Below, one piece after another: positions 10,757 to 23,662 of a stretch of DNA of 64,000 nucleotides. Position 1 is the first letter of the stretch. Each line of letters starts with the position of its first letter. The DNA is from Limonium bicolor. Lineage: Eukaryota; Streptophyta; Magnoliopsida; Caryophyllales; Plumbaginaceae. Under the pieces are notes generated by a model. The model had not been told where the DNA came from. It made no database searches and worked only from the letters and a program-made list of their open reading frames with translations. The translations under genes were made by a program, and so were the position numbers. Location: the NCBI GenBank assembly GCA_023374045.1, contig CM041779.1, positions 272,772,062 through 272,836,061 of the forward strand, read 5' to 3'.

Positions 10757-12386
10757 TGTAACACCCCAACCGGAAATCCAATAAAAATAGCAGATAAAAG
10801 TCCCAAAACACACGGCGGAAAATATTACAAACGGTTGGTGCTACAACGCCGCCAGTCACCCACGTGACTAGCAAGGCTAAAATCCAAATACAAATCTAAA
10901 CGTGACGGTCTGAGTACTGAATACACCGCTTATTTAAAACTCTAAAGCAACATACAACAATAGAGAAATTAACAAACTGAAGTAGTCCCATGACTTAATC
11001 TCTACCCCACCTACACTCGGTCAGGTATTCTCTTCTTCCTTCAGGTACCTGAAAAACATAGCCATCGAAATGGCTCAGCAAATAATGATGGTATGAACCC
11101 GTGCAGCCCATAAGCTAGCGGGCCACACACAACTACTTGGTCGTATACATGCGGTTCATTATTATCAAACAAATGTAATCACACATCAAATAATACATAC
11201 AAGTAGTCATACAAGGACAATAATATCCCAATGAGAAACATGACTTCCATAGGTCAAGTTAGTAAATTCTTTTAAGGCGGGTATGATAAACCCTTCAAAC
11301 GAGGTAAGACTCTAGCGCTAATGGTCGGCTAATAAATCCTGCAGGAGAGAACGTAGTCAACTCCCGTGCTTAAATATGAGTGGGTATCGTACCTTCGAGA
11401 GAATGTAATCCTTCTCCCAACTTAAAATGCTCCGGTATTATCCCGGTGAGTGGACAAAGTCTACACCCAAAACCACCGTCATGACGTATACTGTGTTGAG
11501 GACGACCTGTGACAGGTACAGCCTCCATAATTGCATGCATGGCCAGAAACATCTGGGCTCCTCGCTTCTCGTACGTATAAACGTAAGTATGGTTAAAATG
11601 GTTCACATACGATTATGAAACAATCACACAATACACAAATATAAGAGAAATGTATTTCATGCAATTATCTTGGTCGTTTATTTCACACAACAGATAACAC
11701 ACAAGCCGGTGTAATCCATTAGCAAACAGGTTGCAAGAATTCATACCGTTCACCGTAGTTGTACTGGATAAATTCCCGGACCACGTCAGGTTAAGTATAG
11801 TCCTATAATCGAATTAACTGAGAGTGTTATTGTAGGTTAACCTCGTATAAGATTCTTACGTACCATAAAGTGATACTTGGTCTCTTGTTATTTCATGTGA
11901 GGTTTGTAGCCTTTGTTTATGGTAGTTTTTTTTTCCGTTTTCTTGATCTCATGCTTAACTCATTATTTATTTATTCATTGTATATTACTATTTTTTTTGA
12001 TCTATTATTACTCTCGCACTTATATGTATATATTTACATATATATTTTTGTTTGAGATTTATCACATGTTAATGATTGCCCAAACGATATAGTAATTCCC
12101 AACTTTGTCATTAACCTTTATTGACCAAGCTTTACTTAATTCTCCACATAACTTTTATTTATATCTCATAACCTCAAATATTATTTAGTGTTTACAAATT
12201 AAATCCTTTTACTATTTAACCCTTAGTTCTAATTTCCTTAAAACATAATTTCCTTTTCTATTCCACCAAATATCCATACAAGACCTACTAACATTTTTTT
12301 ATTCCAATGAACACCCTTATACTTTTGGTTATTACATATATCCCCAAATACTTTTAAACTTTACATTATACTCCAAAATACATTAT

Positions 12387-12391
12387 ATTAC
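12387..12391. repeat. Target duplication ATTAC, left copy, of the inner giant LTR
   Basis: ATTAC precedes TGTGACACCCC here and follows GGTGTTTCA at 24239-24243. Confidence 0.85.
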
Positions 12392-13849
12392 TGTGACACC
12401 CCGATTTTCAAACCTAATTTTTTTTTCATTATCTTTGAACATTAGCGGAAGACTTATAAACTCAAACTCATCCCGGGGTGCTACCGCCGCCACACTCACC
12501 TACTAGTGAGTGCTAAGGCTAACTACCACTATCTTTTCCAAATCAAGTTTTACTTTCAAACCTTTATATATTCAGAATATAACTTAAACAACTTGTACAG
12601 ACTTACAACAACATTATTAATTTATACAAAACCGTTCAACCCTAATACATAAGTACTTTATGGGAATAATTACAACACCCTCTAACTTCAATATCTATTC
12701 CTCTTTAGCTCCACTCTCTCATGCAACTTCATGACTAGGGGATAACATCATCCTTTCCTGTACCTGTGGTCAGTCATACAATCACAAAGAAAAGACCACA
12801 GAGCATAACGCCAAAATCAGCAACGCTCCATCACAACATGTAAAATACATTTTACTTGAAAACTCCAAGATTACATAATCATAGCAACAGAGGTAGTGGA
12901 GCAATATAACCATGTCAACAGGATAATAGCGTAGCACAACTACAATAGGGTCAACACATAAAAACCACAGATTAGCACCACCTGCTGCTTACCTTAGCTT
13001 AAGGTGCATAAATGATCATTCAAAATATTATCAAGTATCACTCACCAAAACAATCAATATCAGTTAGTAGGCAGTATAACCAATGTCAAGATCCACTGAG
13101 TACAACATCCAAAACCATGATACAATTTCCACCTGTCCTCGGGCAATCGGTCTTTCGACATAGAGCACTATCACTCTCGACCCCTCGGATAATATTTCTT
13201 CACCTCACCCCATGTCCTTAAGTGTGCACACCCCCTATGAATCATCAGTCCATAGAGTAGATCATGATGGCTTAGCTCCAATACATTGGTAGGAGCAAAT
13301 AATAAAAGACCCCAATACACTGGTAGGGGCAGTCTCAGTAAACTCCAATACATTGGTAGGAGTAATATTTCCTAAACACATTATCACTTGGCTTAGGCAT
13401 AACCTTGCCTTACACCTCACTTCCATGTCCATAAACACAAGATAAATCAACACATAAAGTCAATATAAGCACCATAGTAACCGCTGGATAGAAATAGCAT
13501 CACAACAGTAAACATATTATCCGCGGTAAACACCTGTACATTAAGTATATCTCAACAGGAGCACCAAATTCATCAAGCCAAGTAATCATCTAGCTTCCCA
13601 AAACCAATATAAACCGCGATGGTATTTAAGACACAAGAAAATCAATCCACACACAAGCACACCCTTCTTGGCCAAACATAACAACAATGATGAACAATTA
13701 CCATATTTACAGTCGATTTCCAAGATAACTAAGCAACAATCAATTTAACAAATGGGTAGGCACTTCCTTGCCTCACCCCACACTTTCATATCAGTATAAC
13801 ACAAGTTATAGCATCACCAAGATCAATATAATCAGACATAGCAATTGCT

Positions 13850-14640
13850 GGACAGAAATAACACAAGACAACATTTACAATTTACCGTTGTAACAATTTG
13901 TGCACTTTGGTGCATCCAAGCATTTTCACTAAGGTTCACTTGAACCAAGCTATCAACCAGCTTTTTATAATCAATATAAACTTAATTAATCTCTAATACA
14001 CATAAAAATCAGCTTATATAAACATTTCCACACTTGGCAGTACAAATATCAACAGTGACAATAACAATTTACAACCACTGTAACAATTCGTGCACTTATG
14101 TGCATCCAACAAGTTTTACTGAGGTTAACCTGAACTAAGCTGTTAAACAACTTCATATAATTAACATAACACCCAATGATCTCTAAAACACCAGAGATTC
14201 AACTCATACAAATACCTTTACACTTTAGTGTACAAAACAACAATGATAACAATAACAATGACAATTTACAGTCAATTTCTTAGGTGATTCACCTATGGTT
14301 TTTAGCCATCCTTTTTTCCTCTTTTATACTCTCACCTAATATATGTTAATGAACCACCTTTTAATCAAGGCTAACATACACCAAGCTACCGGTCCAAACA
14401 GCAATAAAACTATCCATTGTTATTTAACAACAATCTTGCATTTTGACAACTTCCTTTTTACAGTTTGTGTAACCATGTTGTTTAACCTAGTCCACCTTAA
14501 CTAAGTAATCATATAACCTTATTTAGACTATATAAACTCGTTAATTTAATAAACTCAGAAGAAACAACCTATACAACCACCTTTCATTTCGGTTACAACA
14601 ACAACAACAATAACTTTTACATTTTGTACAGTTTTGTACA
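13850..14640. repeat. Degenerate tandem repeats, about 200 bp per unit
   Basis: At least three units repeat the order CATTTACAATTTACC(G/A)-type, TAACAATT(T/C)GTGCACTT, GTGCATCCAA, ACTTTT/ACTGAGGTT and CTAATACAC/CTAAAACACC, seen near 13870, 14060 and 14260. Later units (about 14440 and 14590) are more diverged. Confidence 0.65.
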
Positions 14641-15253
14641 ACTTAGCATATCTTGGTAATTTAACTAGATATAACCAATATAATTATTCTCCTAGCTCAT
14701 TATAAGATACATAAACCTCATTGATCTCAAATACACAAAGATTTCAACCCACAAAAATATTACCGCACTTGACTGCACAAAACGATAACATTGACAGTCA
14801 CGGTTTAACAACCGGTTCCTTAATAACTTGCCTAGGGATTTAACTATCACTTCTCTACCTTCATGTACATGTAATACCCATTTTTATATCCTAACTAATC
14901 AGTAATTGAGTCGCTGGACAGAACCAGCTCAAATTCGAATATACACATCATTTTATAACAAAAACATTTTCCATTGTAAAACTAACATATTCTCCATCCA
15001 TCAACTAAAACAAATTATTTGTTTCCAATTACTTATACTAACTTACGTTTTTCCTGGCTGCTACCCCCAGTTGTTGATATGCGTATGTATATATATATAC
15101 ACACTCGTTTACCTCACTCAATCTGATCTATCTATTTTGTAGCAACCAACCCCAGTCAATGAATTTTGTTTGTCCTTATCCGCTTCCCACTCCACCTAGC
15201 AAGTAGCAGCCTACCCCACCAGTCAATGAGAAAGTTTCCGGTAAGATAAAACT

Positions 15254-15271
15254 AATAGTAGTACGTATGTA
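15254..15271. repeat. 18-bp target duplication, left copy, of the full-length LINE
   Basis: AATAGTAGTACGTATGTA is repeated without mismatch at 21683-21700. Confidence 0.95.
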
Positions 15272-15887
15272 TTTTAGTTCAATGGTTAAAAAAATAGAGA
15301 GAGAAAGCTCCCTCGGGAACGCGCGGGCCGCGCTAGGAAAAACCCTACCCACCCCTTTCTTCTTTGTTGTGCAAAATTCTGCCCAACGAGAGAAAGAATA
15401 TAGCTAAATGAGCTATTAGCACAGAGTTGTGTTAGATCTGAGAAAAGGAAAGATTGTGCCTCGAAATTTAGAGAGGAGAAAAGCGAGAATATTGAATGCG
15501 GGGAGATAAAAGAGAGGAATAAGGCGGAGAGTCGAGAGGTGCAGTCCTGTTGCACGTCGCATCGGGATTCAATTGGGTTGGCTGTGGAGAAGCAGAAGAG
15601 GCAAGGGATAGACGAGAGGATTTGCGAGAAGAAGTATTGGCCGGTTGGATTACACAGTAAAGGTAGATCCAGCCCTTTATTTTCTGTAATATGGAGTAAT
15701 TATGCAGAATCGAGATCTGCAGATAATCTAGGTCGAATAGTAACAATGATGATAGCGTGTAATAGTAATTCTGAAATCGGATTTAGGTTCATTTTGCTTT
15801 ATGATTTGAACCTTCTTCGTTAGCATCTGTTTTACTCTCTCTTTCGATCCACAAAAAATCTACCTTCGAGAATTGGCTGTTCTTGAC

Positions 15888-17530
15888 ATGGATAACATGT
15901 TACAAGATTGGAAAAATCTGAAACTCCATCCAGCGGAAGCTGAAGACTGAGACTCCAACCTTGAACCTCTCATCATCGACCCTTCCAACCCCGATTATAA
16001 GAAGGCGCTAGTTGGAAGAGTCTGGTATCCCAGTAGAGTGTATCCTCGGTTAATTCAAAACTTCATGAATCAAATCTGGAAACCTAAACCCCACTTGAGA
16101 GTTAATGAGGTGGATTATAATACCTTCGCCTTCTTGTTCGCGACTGAAGCTGAAGTTAGAAATGTTCTAGCAAATGGACCGTGGCACTTTCAAAATAGGC
16201 TGCTTGCGTTAAAACCTCTAAACCCAGCTCTGAGTTTTGTAGAGCACACCTTCAGAACCATCAAAATCTGGGTTGGCATTCATGGTTTACCCATCGGGTA
16301 CTGCAATAGAGCGACGGCTATCCTGCTTGCTCAAAGAATTGGATCCTTCGTTGAATATCCTGATAAGGTAAACCCCCTTCTCTCTAGGGTTTTGAGGTTC
16401 AGAATTGAGATTAATATCCAAGATCCCCTCTGTCGAGTGCTGATAGTCACGACTGGGCAGACTAAAAGAATTTGTCGCGTCTCTTATGAGAATCTCCCAA
16501 ACTTCTGCTATCGTTGTGGTAAAATAACTCACACTGTCAATGAATGTAAGGTTGTGAAAGATAATCCCAGTGAGGTGGAAAGGTTTGGCCCCTGGATTAG
16601 AGCTGAAAACGCAAGTAGCATGGCCCCAGTGACTGAGGAACTCCTGATGCAACAATGGAGAGAAGAGGGGTTGATCAGTGACAATTTAATCTCGAATTCC
16701 AGAATCCTTTTCCCTTTGGTAATCCCCTCCAGCAAGTTAATGTCGATTTGTCCCTTACCATGGTACCTCCCTCTATAGCAAAGGCCATGCCCTTTCTTCC
16801 CGCCCTATTGGTATCCCTTGAGATCTCCCTATCCTTCTACCTCTGTGATGAATGTTAACCCAATTTCCTTCTGTCCTCACCCTTCAGAGCTAGACTGTTA
16901 TCAACCCCTGTGCCCCATCCTATTAACTCCCAAATATCCCATCCACAGACAGCCTGTCCCAGCCTACTCAAGTGGTTAACCTTAGCCAAAGCTCAGGTCA
17001 GTATTGCTATCCTCCTTCAACATTCCATCCTATCCTTGGTACCCTATCCCCGCTAATCCACAATACCTCTCACCTGAGCCCCCTAGACCGTTGAACCCTC
17101 CTCCCCAGAGTCTTCCCCCCTCAAATCTCTATAATAACTTTGACTGGAATGCAGCTATCTCTCTTTGGCTCGGATGCATTCAAAAAAGCCAACAGCCCTG
17201 ATTCCATCAACCAAGATACTCCTCAAACTGTTCAGAAGTCCTGAAAGAAGCTGAAATGAGAGTGAACAATGCTACCTGTTTATCTCCAGCTGATGTTTCT
17301 AAGAATCAGTTTCTCTCCCCCCCCCCCCCCCCCCCCTCAGAGACAGGAAAAAAAAGGCACTCTCTGTTTCTTTAGCTCTCGGTCCCAACAAACCCGGTTT
17401 AAAAAAAGGAAAGTAACCAAACCCCAGCCCCTGATGATGATAAACCTTCTTCTCTGCTGGAAGAAGATTTAGAGGAGTCTGAGAGTATTGATATGACCTT
17501 AGATAAGCAGGACCTTGCTGAGCCGCAAGG
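15888..17530 (+). pseudogene. LINE ORF1, nucleic-acid-binding gag-like protein, frameshifted
   Basis: The frame starts at ATG 15888 (MDNMLQDWKNLKLHP) and meets an in-frame TGA at 15948. It then stays open to 16778 in the same frame. The region holds a DUF4283-like domain (TFAFLFATEAEVRNVLANGP) and a single CCHC zinc knuckle, CYRCGKITHTVNEC, at about 16507-16548. After about 16700 the reading moves to another frame, and a proline-rich C-terminal tail appears near 17010-17200. A 20-base poly(C) run (17317-17336) lies in the tail. ORF1 proteins of this type package the LINE RNA. The stop and frame changes prevent a full product. Confidence 0.85.
17317..17336. repeat. Poly(C) run, 20 bases, in LINE ORF1
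   Basis: Twenty consecutive C residues lie within the ORF1 tail. With the 40-base run at 3015 this is the second long C homopolymer in the window. Confidence 0.95.
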
Positions 17531-17539
17531 CTGCCTGCC

Positions 17540-20500
17540 CAAATGAGTTGCATCAGCCCAACTGCAGGGGTTTGGGTCGACCCCTGGCAGTTCCTTGGAT
17601 CACAGGGCTAATAAGAAACACAACCTGAAATCCTGTTTTTGATGGAGACCCATAGATCCTCTGCTCAGATGGATCTGATTTCAAGAAATGGAGTATGTAT
17701 GAGGAATATGTGTAGCCAGTGTGGGGTAGGTAGAAGTGGTGGTCTGGCATTGTTGTGGAAAATAGGCACGGGGATTAAAATTATCAACTCTTCTGCTCAT
17801 CATATTGCGGCTGAAATTTCATTCACAGGTATGAATACTTTCATTTTACTGGTTTCTATGGTTGGGCGAAGTGGCACCTTAAATTCTTTCCTGGAAATTA
17901 CTGAGTGCCCTTAGTAGACAAGTGTGTATTCCCTGGATTTTAGCTGGGGATTTTAACCAAATAATGTTTGAGAAAGAAAAAGAAGGAGGTAGGATTAGGG
18001 GTGAGGCTCAGATGGCTCCCTTTAGAAAAGCTGTTTATAAAGCAGGCCTTTTTGATGTAGGCTTTAGTGGTTCTCCTTTTACTTATACAAACTGCCAACC
18101 CAGTCCCTACTTGTCTGTAAGTAGATTAGATAGGGTGCTTATCTCCCCAGAAGCCCAAATCCTCTTTCCTTCTCTTGCGGTTCAACACCTCCCTAGAGAC
18201 AATTCAGATCATTGTCCCTTACTTATCAGACTGTTAGGTACCCACAAAAAACTGGGAAGATTTTCAGATTTGAGGATATGTGGCTGCTGGAGGCAAAATG
18301 CAGGAAAATTGTGGAAGAGTGTTGGGAAAGTAATAATCAAAAACTTATGCTCAACATGAAAAGATGTAAAGAAAAATTTCTTTCTTGGGATGGTTGGAGT
18401 ATTCAGAAGGTGAAAAATAAGATCAGGAATAAAACTGAAGAATTACATAGAATCCCTCTTACCAAGCAAACTATTGGCAGTATTTCCAACCGTAAAAGAC
18501 TGCTTTCTGAGATTGAACTTCTTCAATTTAAAGAGGAGATCTGGTGGAAGCAAAGAGCTAGGGATAGGTGGATTAAAGAAGGTGACAAGAACACGACATT
18601 CTTTCACTCTAAAGCCTCTGCTAACAGAAGGAGAAACACCATTTTTGCGATGGAGAATGATAACGGAGATATGGCCTTTAAATGGGAAGAGATGGAGTGT
18701 ATTTCCAGAGCTCATTTTCAGAACCTGTTCAAGGCTTCCTCTTTGAACAACTCCAATTTCTTTTACCAATGGTAGGGAACATTCTTAAGCCTGATCATAT
18801 TATGGACTTAACAAAGGATTACAATCAGGAAGAGGTTATTAGGGCAGTGAAGAATCTTGGCTCTGATAAAGCACCGGGGCCAGATGGCTTTAATGGGAAA
18901 TTCTATAAGCAGTTCTGGGACATCATTGGGGAACAAGTTACCAGCACTGTCTTGGATATTCTTAATGGCAAACCCCTCCCCTCCTCCCTTAACGACTATT
19001 ATATTACTCTCATTCCAAAGAATCCAGGAGCTACCCATCTTAGTAATTTCAGACCTATTGCCTTGTGCAATTTTTCCTACAAAATTATCACCAAGGTTTT
19101 GGCCAACAGAGTTCAATCCTTCCTCCCTGACATCATATCAGAGAATCAATCTGGTTTTGTCCAAGGGGGACTGATAACAGACAATGTTATCCTGCAGGGG
19201 AGATTCACAATAAGATAGCTAAAACTCAAGCCACAAAAAACCCTCTCTTTGCTTGTAAAATAGATCTTAGTAAGGCCTATGATAGGTTGGAGTGGCCATT
19301 TATTGATAATGTCCTGCAAGCTATGGGGTTTCCCGATCATTGGAGAGTTCCTGTCATGAATTGTATTTCCTCGGTCAGAGGGTCTGTCATCATCAACGGT
19401 TCTCCTGGTAAAACTTTCTCTCAACAAAGGGGAATTAGACAAGGGGACCCACTGTCTCCGTTTATCTTCATTCTCTGTCAAGAAGCTCTTTCCAGAGCTA
19501 TCAACAAAGCAATGAATGATAATCTTTACCAAGGAATCTCTTGCATTAAGGATGCCCTTGCATTTCGCACCTTGCCTTTGCAGATGACATGATTTTATAT
19601 GGTGTGGCTATACCAAGTAATGTGGAGTTCTTAGGACGGCTGCTGACTAATTTTCTCAGTGTGTCCGGCCATGAGATAAACAATCAGAAATCAGAGATGA
19701 TGTTCAGTAAGAAGGTAAGTGCCCAATCCAAAGCCCAGATGGCTAGCTCTATCAATGTTCAGATTGTGACTCAATTAAAAAGTATCTTGGGCTTCCCACC
19801 AAGATTGGTAGAAATAAGAGTGAGACTTTCAGCTATCTGTTAGATGCTCTTGGGAAGAGAATCCATGGCTGGAATAGACCTATGTCTCAGGCAGCCAGAA
19901 CAGTTTTAACCTCAAGCGTTCTTATGTCTATTCCTACCCTAACTATGTCCATCCTCAAGATCCCTAATCACATCATTAAAAAGATGGATTCTATGATTTC
20001 CCAGTTCTGGTGGGCAGGCAATTTGTCAAAGAAACCAATGTACTGGACCAAATGGGAAAAAATTTGTTCTAAGAAAGAACATGGAGGCTTGGGCCTCAGA
20101 AGTTCTAAGGATTTCAATCAAGCCCTTGCTAAACAGATCTGGAATTTGCTAAAAAACCCAGAATCCCTAGTAGCTAGGACTCTGAAAGCCATTTACTACC
20201 CTTCTCAAAATATCCTTGATGCTAAGCCCTCTAGCAAAGATAGTCCTATCTGGAAATCCCTCATCTCGAGTTTACATCTAATCAAAGCAGGAGCTAGATT
20301 GGAAATAGGTAATGGGGAAGATACTGAGATTTGGAATACCCCGTGGATTCCTAGAGATGGTAACTTTAAGATTATTTCCCCTATCAATAATCTTAATGGT
20401 ACCAAAGTTGTAAGAGATCTGATGAATCAACAAGGTACAGACTGGAACACCCAGACCATTGACAGTCACATGCTGCTGATTGATAAAGAAGAGATTCTTA

Positions 20501-21640
20501 GAATTAAATTTGATCAGGGGAAGAAAGATGAGTGGATATGGCACTATTCTAAGGATAAGAAGTATTCAGTCAAACAGGGATATAAGCTTCTTCAAGATAT
20601 CTTCTTTCAGAACAACACTTCTATGAACAACCGAGATAATTGGGATTTTATCTCAAGAATCTCTGATAAAACTTCGCCCCCCAGAGTCAAGCTCCTTTGT
20701 TGGAAGATTCTTACGGGACTACTCCCTTGTATGACTAACATAGCTAAGAGAATAGGGGGCTCGGGGAAATGTGATTTTTGTGGAGATCTTGATACAGATA
20801 TCCACGCCTTATTTCATTGTTGGACAAGCAGGAACCATTGGGAGAAGATCCTAGACCTTGCAGACCTGCCTCAATATAGCAAAGGAGCAATCCAAGACTG
20901 GCTTAATTTTAAGGCTACAATTTGGCCGATACAGAAGACTTCCATGGTGGCCAACCTCCTTGGGCGATTTATGATGGGAGAAATCAAGCTAGGCACAATC
21001 CACAGCTGGCGATTATGGCTTGTATTGAGGCCAATATAGCTTTTACAGACTGCTATGAGCTTAAGTTGAAATGCAAAGAAGATTGTAAAATTTATGACTG
21101 TAATATTAACATTTTACATGATGAGATCTTACTGGTAACCTCATGTTACAGGAAGAAAGGTCAAACAGCTTATGCAGGAGGGATACTCATTGATCATGGC
21201 AACTGTCCAACGTTGGCCTTCAACAGCAAAAGCTCTCCAAAGAAGCAATATTTTGAGATGGAGATTGAGGTTATTATTGAACTGGCATTCAAAGGAGGAT
21301 ATTCCAAACTCAACATTCAACTGAATCATACTGAAACGATAAATATTTGCAATGATATGAAGAAGAAGCCAAATTGGACCAGCACCCTCTACCCCCACTT
21401 GGCAAACAGTCTCAGACTCATGCCTCAAATTCGGTTTTATTATTGTAATAGTATGTTAATCAATTCCCTGCTTTCTTAACTACTAAACTGTTTAATGGTA
21501 GTAATATGTGGAAGATTTGGATCAGGGAGGAGATTCCCCTGGCTATTAGTATTGCATGCGGGGGTAACTCGGTTCAAACTCAGCAAAACCCCAATACTTT
21601 TGTCTGTAATATGCCCTCCGATGCTCTAGCTCGGGGATGA
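17540..21640 (+). pseudogene. LINE ORF2: endonuclease, reverse transcriptase, zf-RVT, RNase H, frameshifted
   Basis: The N-terminal endonuclease shows NCRGLGRPLAV (about 17560), FLMETH (about 17640), LAGDFNQI (about 17943) and SDHCPLLI (about 18207). The RT has APGPDGFNGKFYKQFW (about 18875), LIPKN and NFRPIALCN (about 19012-19070), KIDLSKAYDRLEW (about 19260), IRQGDPLSPFIF (about 19434) and the catalytic FADD at 19577-19588. The thumb and zf-RVT region is one long open frame, 19882-21039. An RNase H-like end follows at about 21050-21479. Frames change near 17890, 18260, 18775, 19218, 19570 and 19790, mostly by one base. All domains are there, none in a single frame. Confidence 0.92.
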
Positions 21641-21682
21641 TTTATGTTATATATATGATATGCAAAAGTTTCCTTCAAAAAA

Positions 21683-21700
21683 AATAGTAGTACGTATGTA
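21683..21700. repeat. 18-bp target duplication, right copy, of the full-length LINE
   Basis: AATAGTAGTACGTATGTA follows the oligo(A) end of the LINE. Confidence 0.95.
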
Positions 21701-22112
21701 AGTGTGACAAATTAGTATTTAAGGTCCATCATTGAGCTGAAACGTGAGGTCCAATTATTTGGGCACTTGGCAGATGGAATACCTATCCACACGCTCGTGA
21801 ACTTCCTCTCTTGATCATCCCCAGTTATGCGTATGTATATATATATTCACACATAAACATACAGAACTTTACAGTACTTAGCTAATTAATAAAACACATT
21901 AGCTAATTAATGATAAACTAGGAAACAGAAATGTACAGCTTGTACACCTATATACCAAACCGACAGCACCAGTAATCAAAAGAAAATGAGTGCTAGAAAT
22001 CATCTAGCTTGTTACTTTTTCTTTTTGAATATATAGCAGACCACCTACATATTTTAACTATAAGCTAAGCTACAAAATTAGAAAACTCCACTCAGCTTCC
22101 TAACTCCAGTGA

Positions 22113-22268
22113 CCGGCTGGAGTTTCTGAAGCATTCAGGGCCTGTACCGATGAGATGAAGTTCAATCTTGGAGTTGGAGCATACAGAACCGAAGAGCTCC
22201 AGCCTTATGTTCTTAACGTTGTTAAGAAGGCGGAGAACCTTATGCTGGAGAGGGGAGAAAACAAGGAG
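22113..22268 (+). pseudogene. Aspartate aminotransferase gene fragment, one exon plus intron start
   Basis: The frame GVSEAFRACTDEMKFNLGVG, followed by AYRTEELQPYVLNVV, KKAENLMLERGENKE, is the conserved N-terminal region of plant aspartate aminotransferases. That enzyme is PLP-dependent and converts aspartate and 2-oxoglutarate to oxaloacetate and glutamate. The match stops at GAG|GTACTT, a plausible exon end and splice donor, so the fragment came from genomic DNA, not mRNA. No other exon is nearby. It lies inside the inner giant LTR, so it is a captured or inserted fragment with no enzymatic potential. Identification is from memory of the family, but the block is highly characteristic. Confidence 0.8.
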
Positions 22269-23287
22269 GTACTTATGAACGTGACACCAACTTGATGGCT
22301 CTTGATGTGAATCATTTTTTCAAAGAAATTACCGCCACACTCAATTAGCTTCTTTTACTCAGCTATTACAGTCGAACACACAGAGAGAAAACATCCCAAA
22401 ACTTACTTATACAGAACCAGTTTTTCAGCAGAATCTTAAGGCACATTTTCCTTGTCATTTCAACATGTTCTACTTGTCTAGCTCATTACCTGAGCATAGC
22501 TACGAATTTAGCCACTAAATAAGAGGTTTAAAGCTCTAATAATCAGTTAGTTACAGACTTAACAACCAAGGGAAATAAACCAAGAATCTGTCCCATTTAA
22601 AACTATAAAACAGCAGCATGAAAAATCAGATTTTACAACCTTGTTGTTCAAGGTAGTTACCTTGTTTCTTCTTGTCATATTCTTACTAATTTCTCTAGAA
22701 TTTCTACAGCTTTAAGGATCTTCCTTGTTCTCCTAAATTCTCCAGCTCTTGGACCTTGAATTCTTCCCTTAAACTGACGCCAAACAACTCCAACAGCAGC
22801 ACTCCAGCACTCCTAGCTCTTGGCTGTTACCCTTCTTCCTAGCTGTTAGTTTTCTGCTAGTTATCTTCTACTACTTTACGTGAATAAGCAGGAGAAGAGG
22901 CTCCTCCATCTTCTCTTAAACTTCCAGCACCTAAACCTGAACTCCCCCTGTTCCTTGCGCATGACAACAATAATCTCAGCATCTTGTTCTGTCGGTAATA
23001 TACTACTCTCCACTTCCTCTTTGTTGTTAATTCTCTTCCAGTTTCTAAATTATTTTTAGCACTTTGAGGCGTGCGTGAATGAAGAGACAGAAGCAGCAGA
23101 AAGGAGTTTTGGAATAGGAGAGTAAAACTGCCGACAATGACTTGTAAAAAGGTACGGTAGTTTTTTTTACTTTCAGCCAATATGACATCTATTATATGTT
23201 GCTGCCTTTCCCTCATTGGCTGAGCTTGTTGGTTTGCGTAAAGAATGCCACAGAGCATGGTGATTAATCCAAATGAGGCGGCAACCT
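22269..23287. other. Inner-LTR DNA between the two gene fragments
   Basis: This stretch has no motif I recognise. A 133-codon minus-strand frame (22857-23258) has no known domain and biased composition. The DNA resembles the sequence style of the other giant LTRs and is probably part of the inner LTR or of an older insert in it. Confidence 0.4.
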
Positions 23288-23304
23288 CCTGGCTAGATAA
23301 GAAT
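23288..23304. repeat. 17-bp direct repeat, left of the ABCI fragment
   Basis: CCTGGCTAGATAAGAAT is repeated exactly at 23663-23679 and brackets the ABC ATPase fragment. Confidence 0.9.
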
Positions 23305-23662
23305 TACTCCAGGAACCTCCCAGATATGACAAGTCACCACTACAAACAAGCTGTGTATCATGAAAAGCTGAACGATTCAGCACTGCCACTACATCCCTTC
23401 CCCCAACCATAAGCTTTCCAGCCAAAATCTTCAATAACGTGGTCTTCCCTGATCCATTGGCGCCGACAAGAAGGCAACGACAACCTGGGGAAATATCAAG
23501 CTTGAAGTCGGCAAACAGAGGTGGCTGGCCATCATAGGCAAATTGCATAGCTTGCACTCTAATGGCATTGTCACCACTTTGATCTGCCATTTTCTATGAA
23601 GGACAAATTAACTATTCAATCACCCAGTTTGAGTTGTCGGCAGAGCAAAGGGAAATTAGAGG
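23305..23662 (-). pseudogene. ABC transporter I family (ABCI19/20/21-like) 5' fragment
   Basis: The minus-strand frame starts at ATG 23590 and reads 95 residues of a soluble ABC ATPase: [17 protein letters not shown], then the Walker A motif GANGSGKT at residues 43-50, then [20 protein letters not shown] and GGSWS. This matches plant ABCI proteins of the ABCI19/20/21 group. Those are normally about three times longer and include the signature and Walker B motifs, which are absent here. The homology stops exactly where the 17-bp repeat starts. Upstream, about 70 bp of apparent 5' leader is included. No oligo(A) is present. It cannot make a working ATPase. Confidence 0.85.

Larger units (their letters stand above)
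15272..21682 (+). mobile_element. Full-length L1-type LINE, 6.4 kb, frames broken
   Basis: A perfect 18-bp duplication flanks the element, and the right copy overlaps the 3' oligo(A) (21677-21684). A GC-rich 5' region (about 15300-15887) precedes ORF1 (gag-like with a zinc knuckle) and ORF2 (endonuclease, RT, zf-RVT, RNase H). The order is that of plant L1 elements that carry a C-terminal RNase H. Single-base frame changes and stops in both ORFs make the copy non-autonomous as it reads, although the duplication suggests a fairly recent insertion. It sits inside the inner giant LTR and is among the last insertions in the nest. Confidence 0.93.

Noticed and set aside
16287..16655. 122-codon antisense frame over LINE ORF1
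   Set aside because: Shadow of the ORF1 coding frame on the other strand with no motif.
22857..23258. 133-codon minus-strand frame next to the ABCI fragment
   Set aside because: No known motif, basic and low-complexity composition, and it is not continuous with the ABCI frame. Kept only as unassigned DNA.
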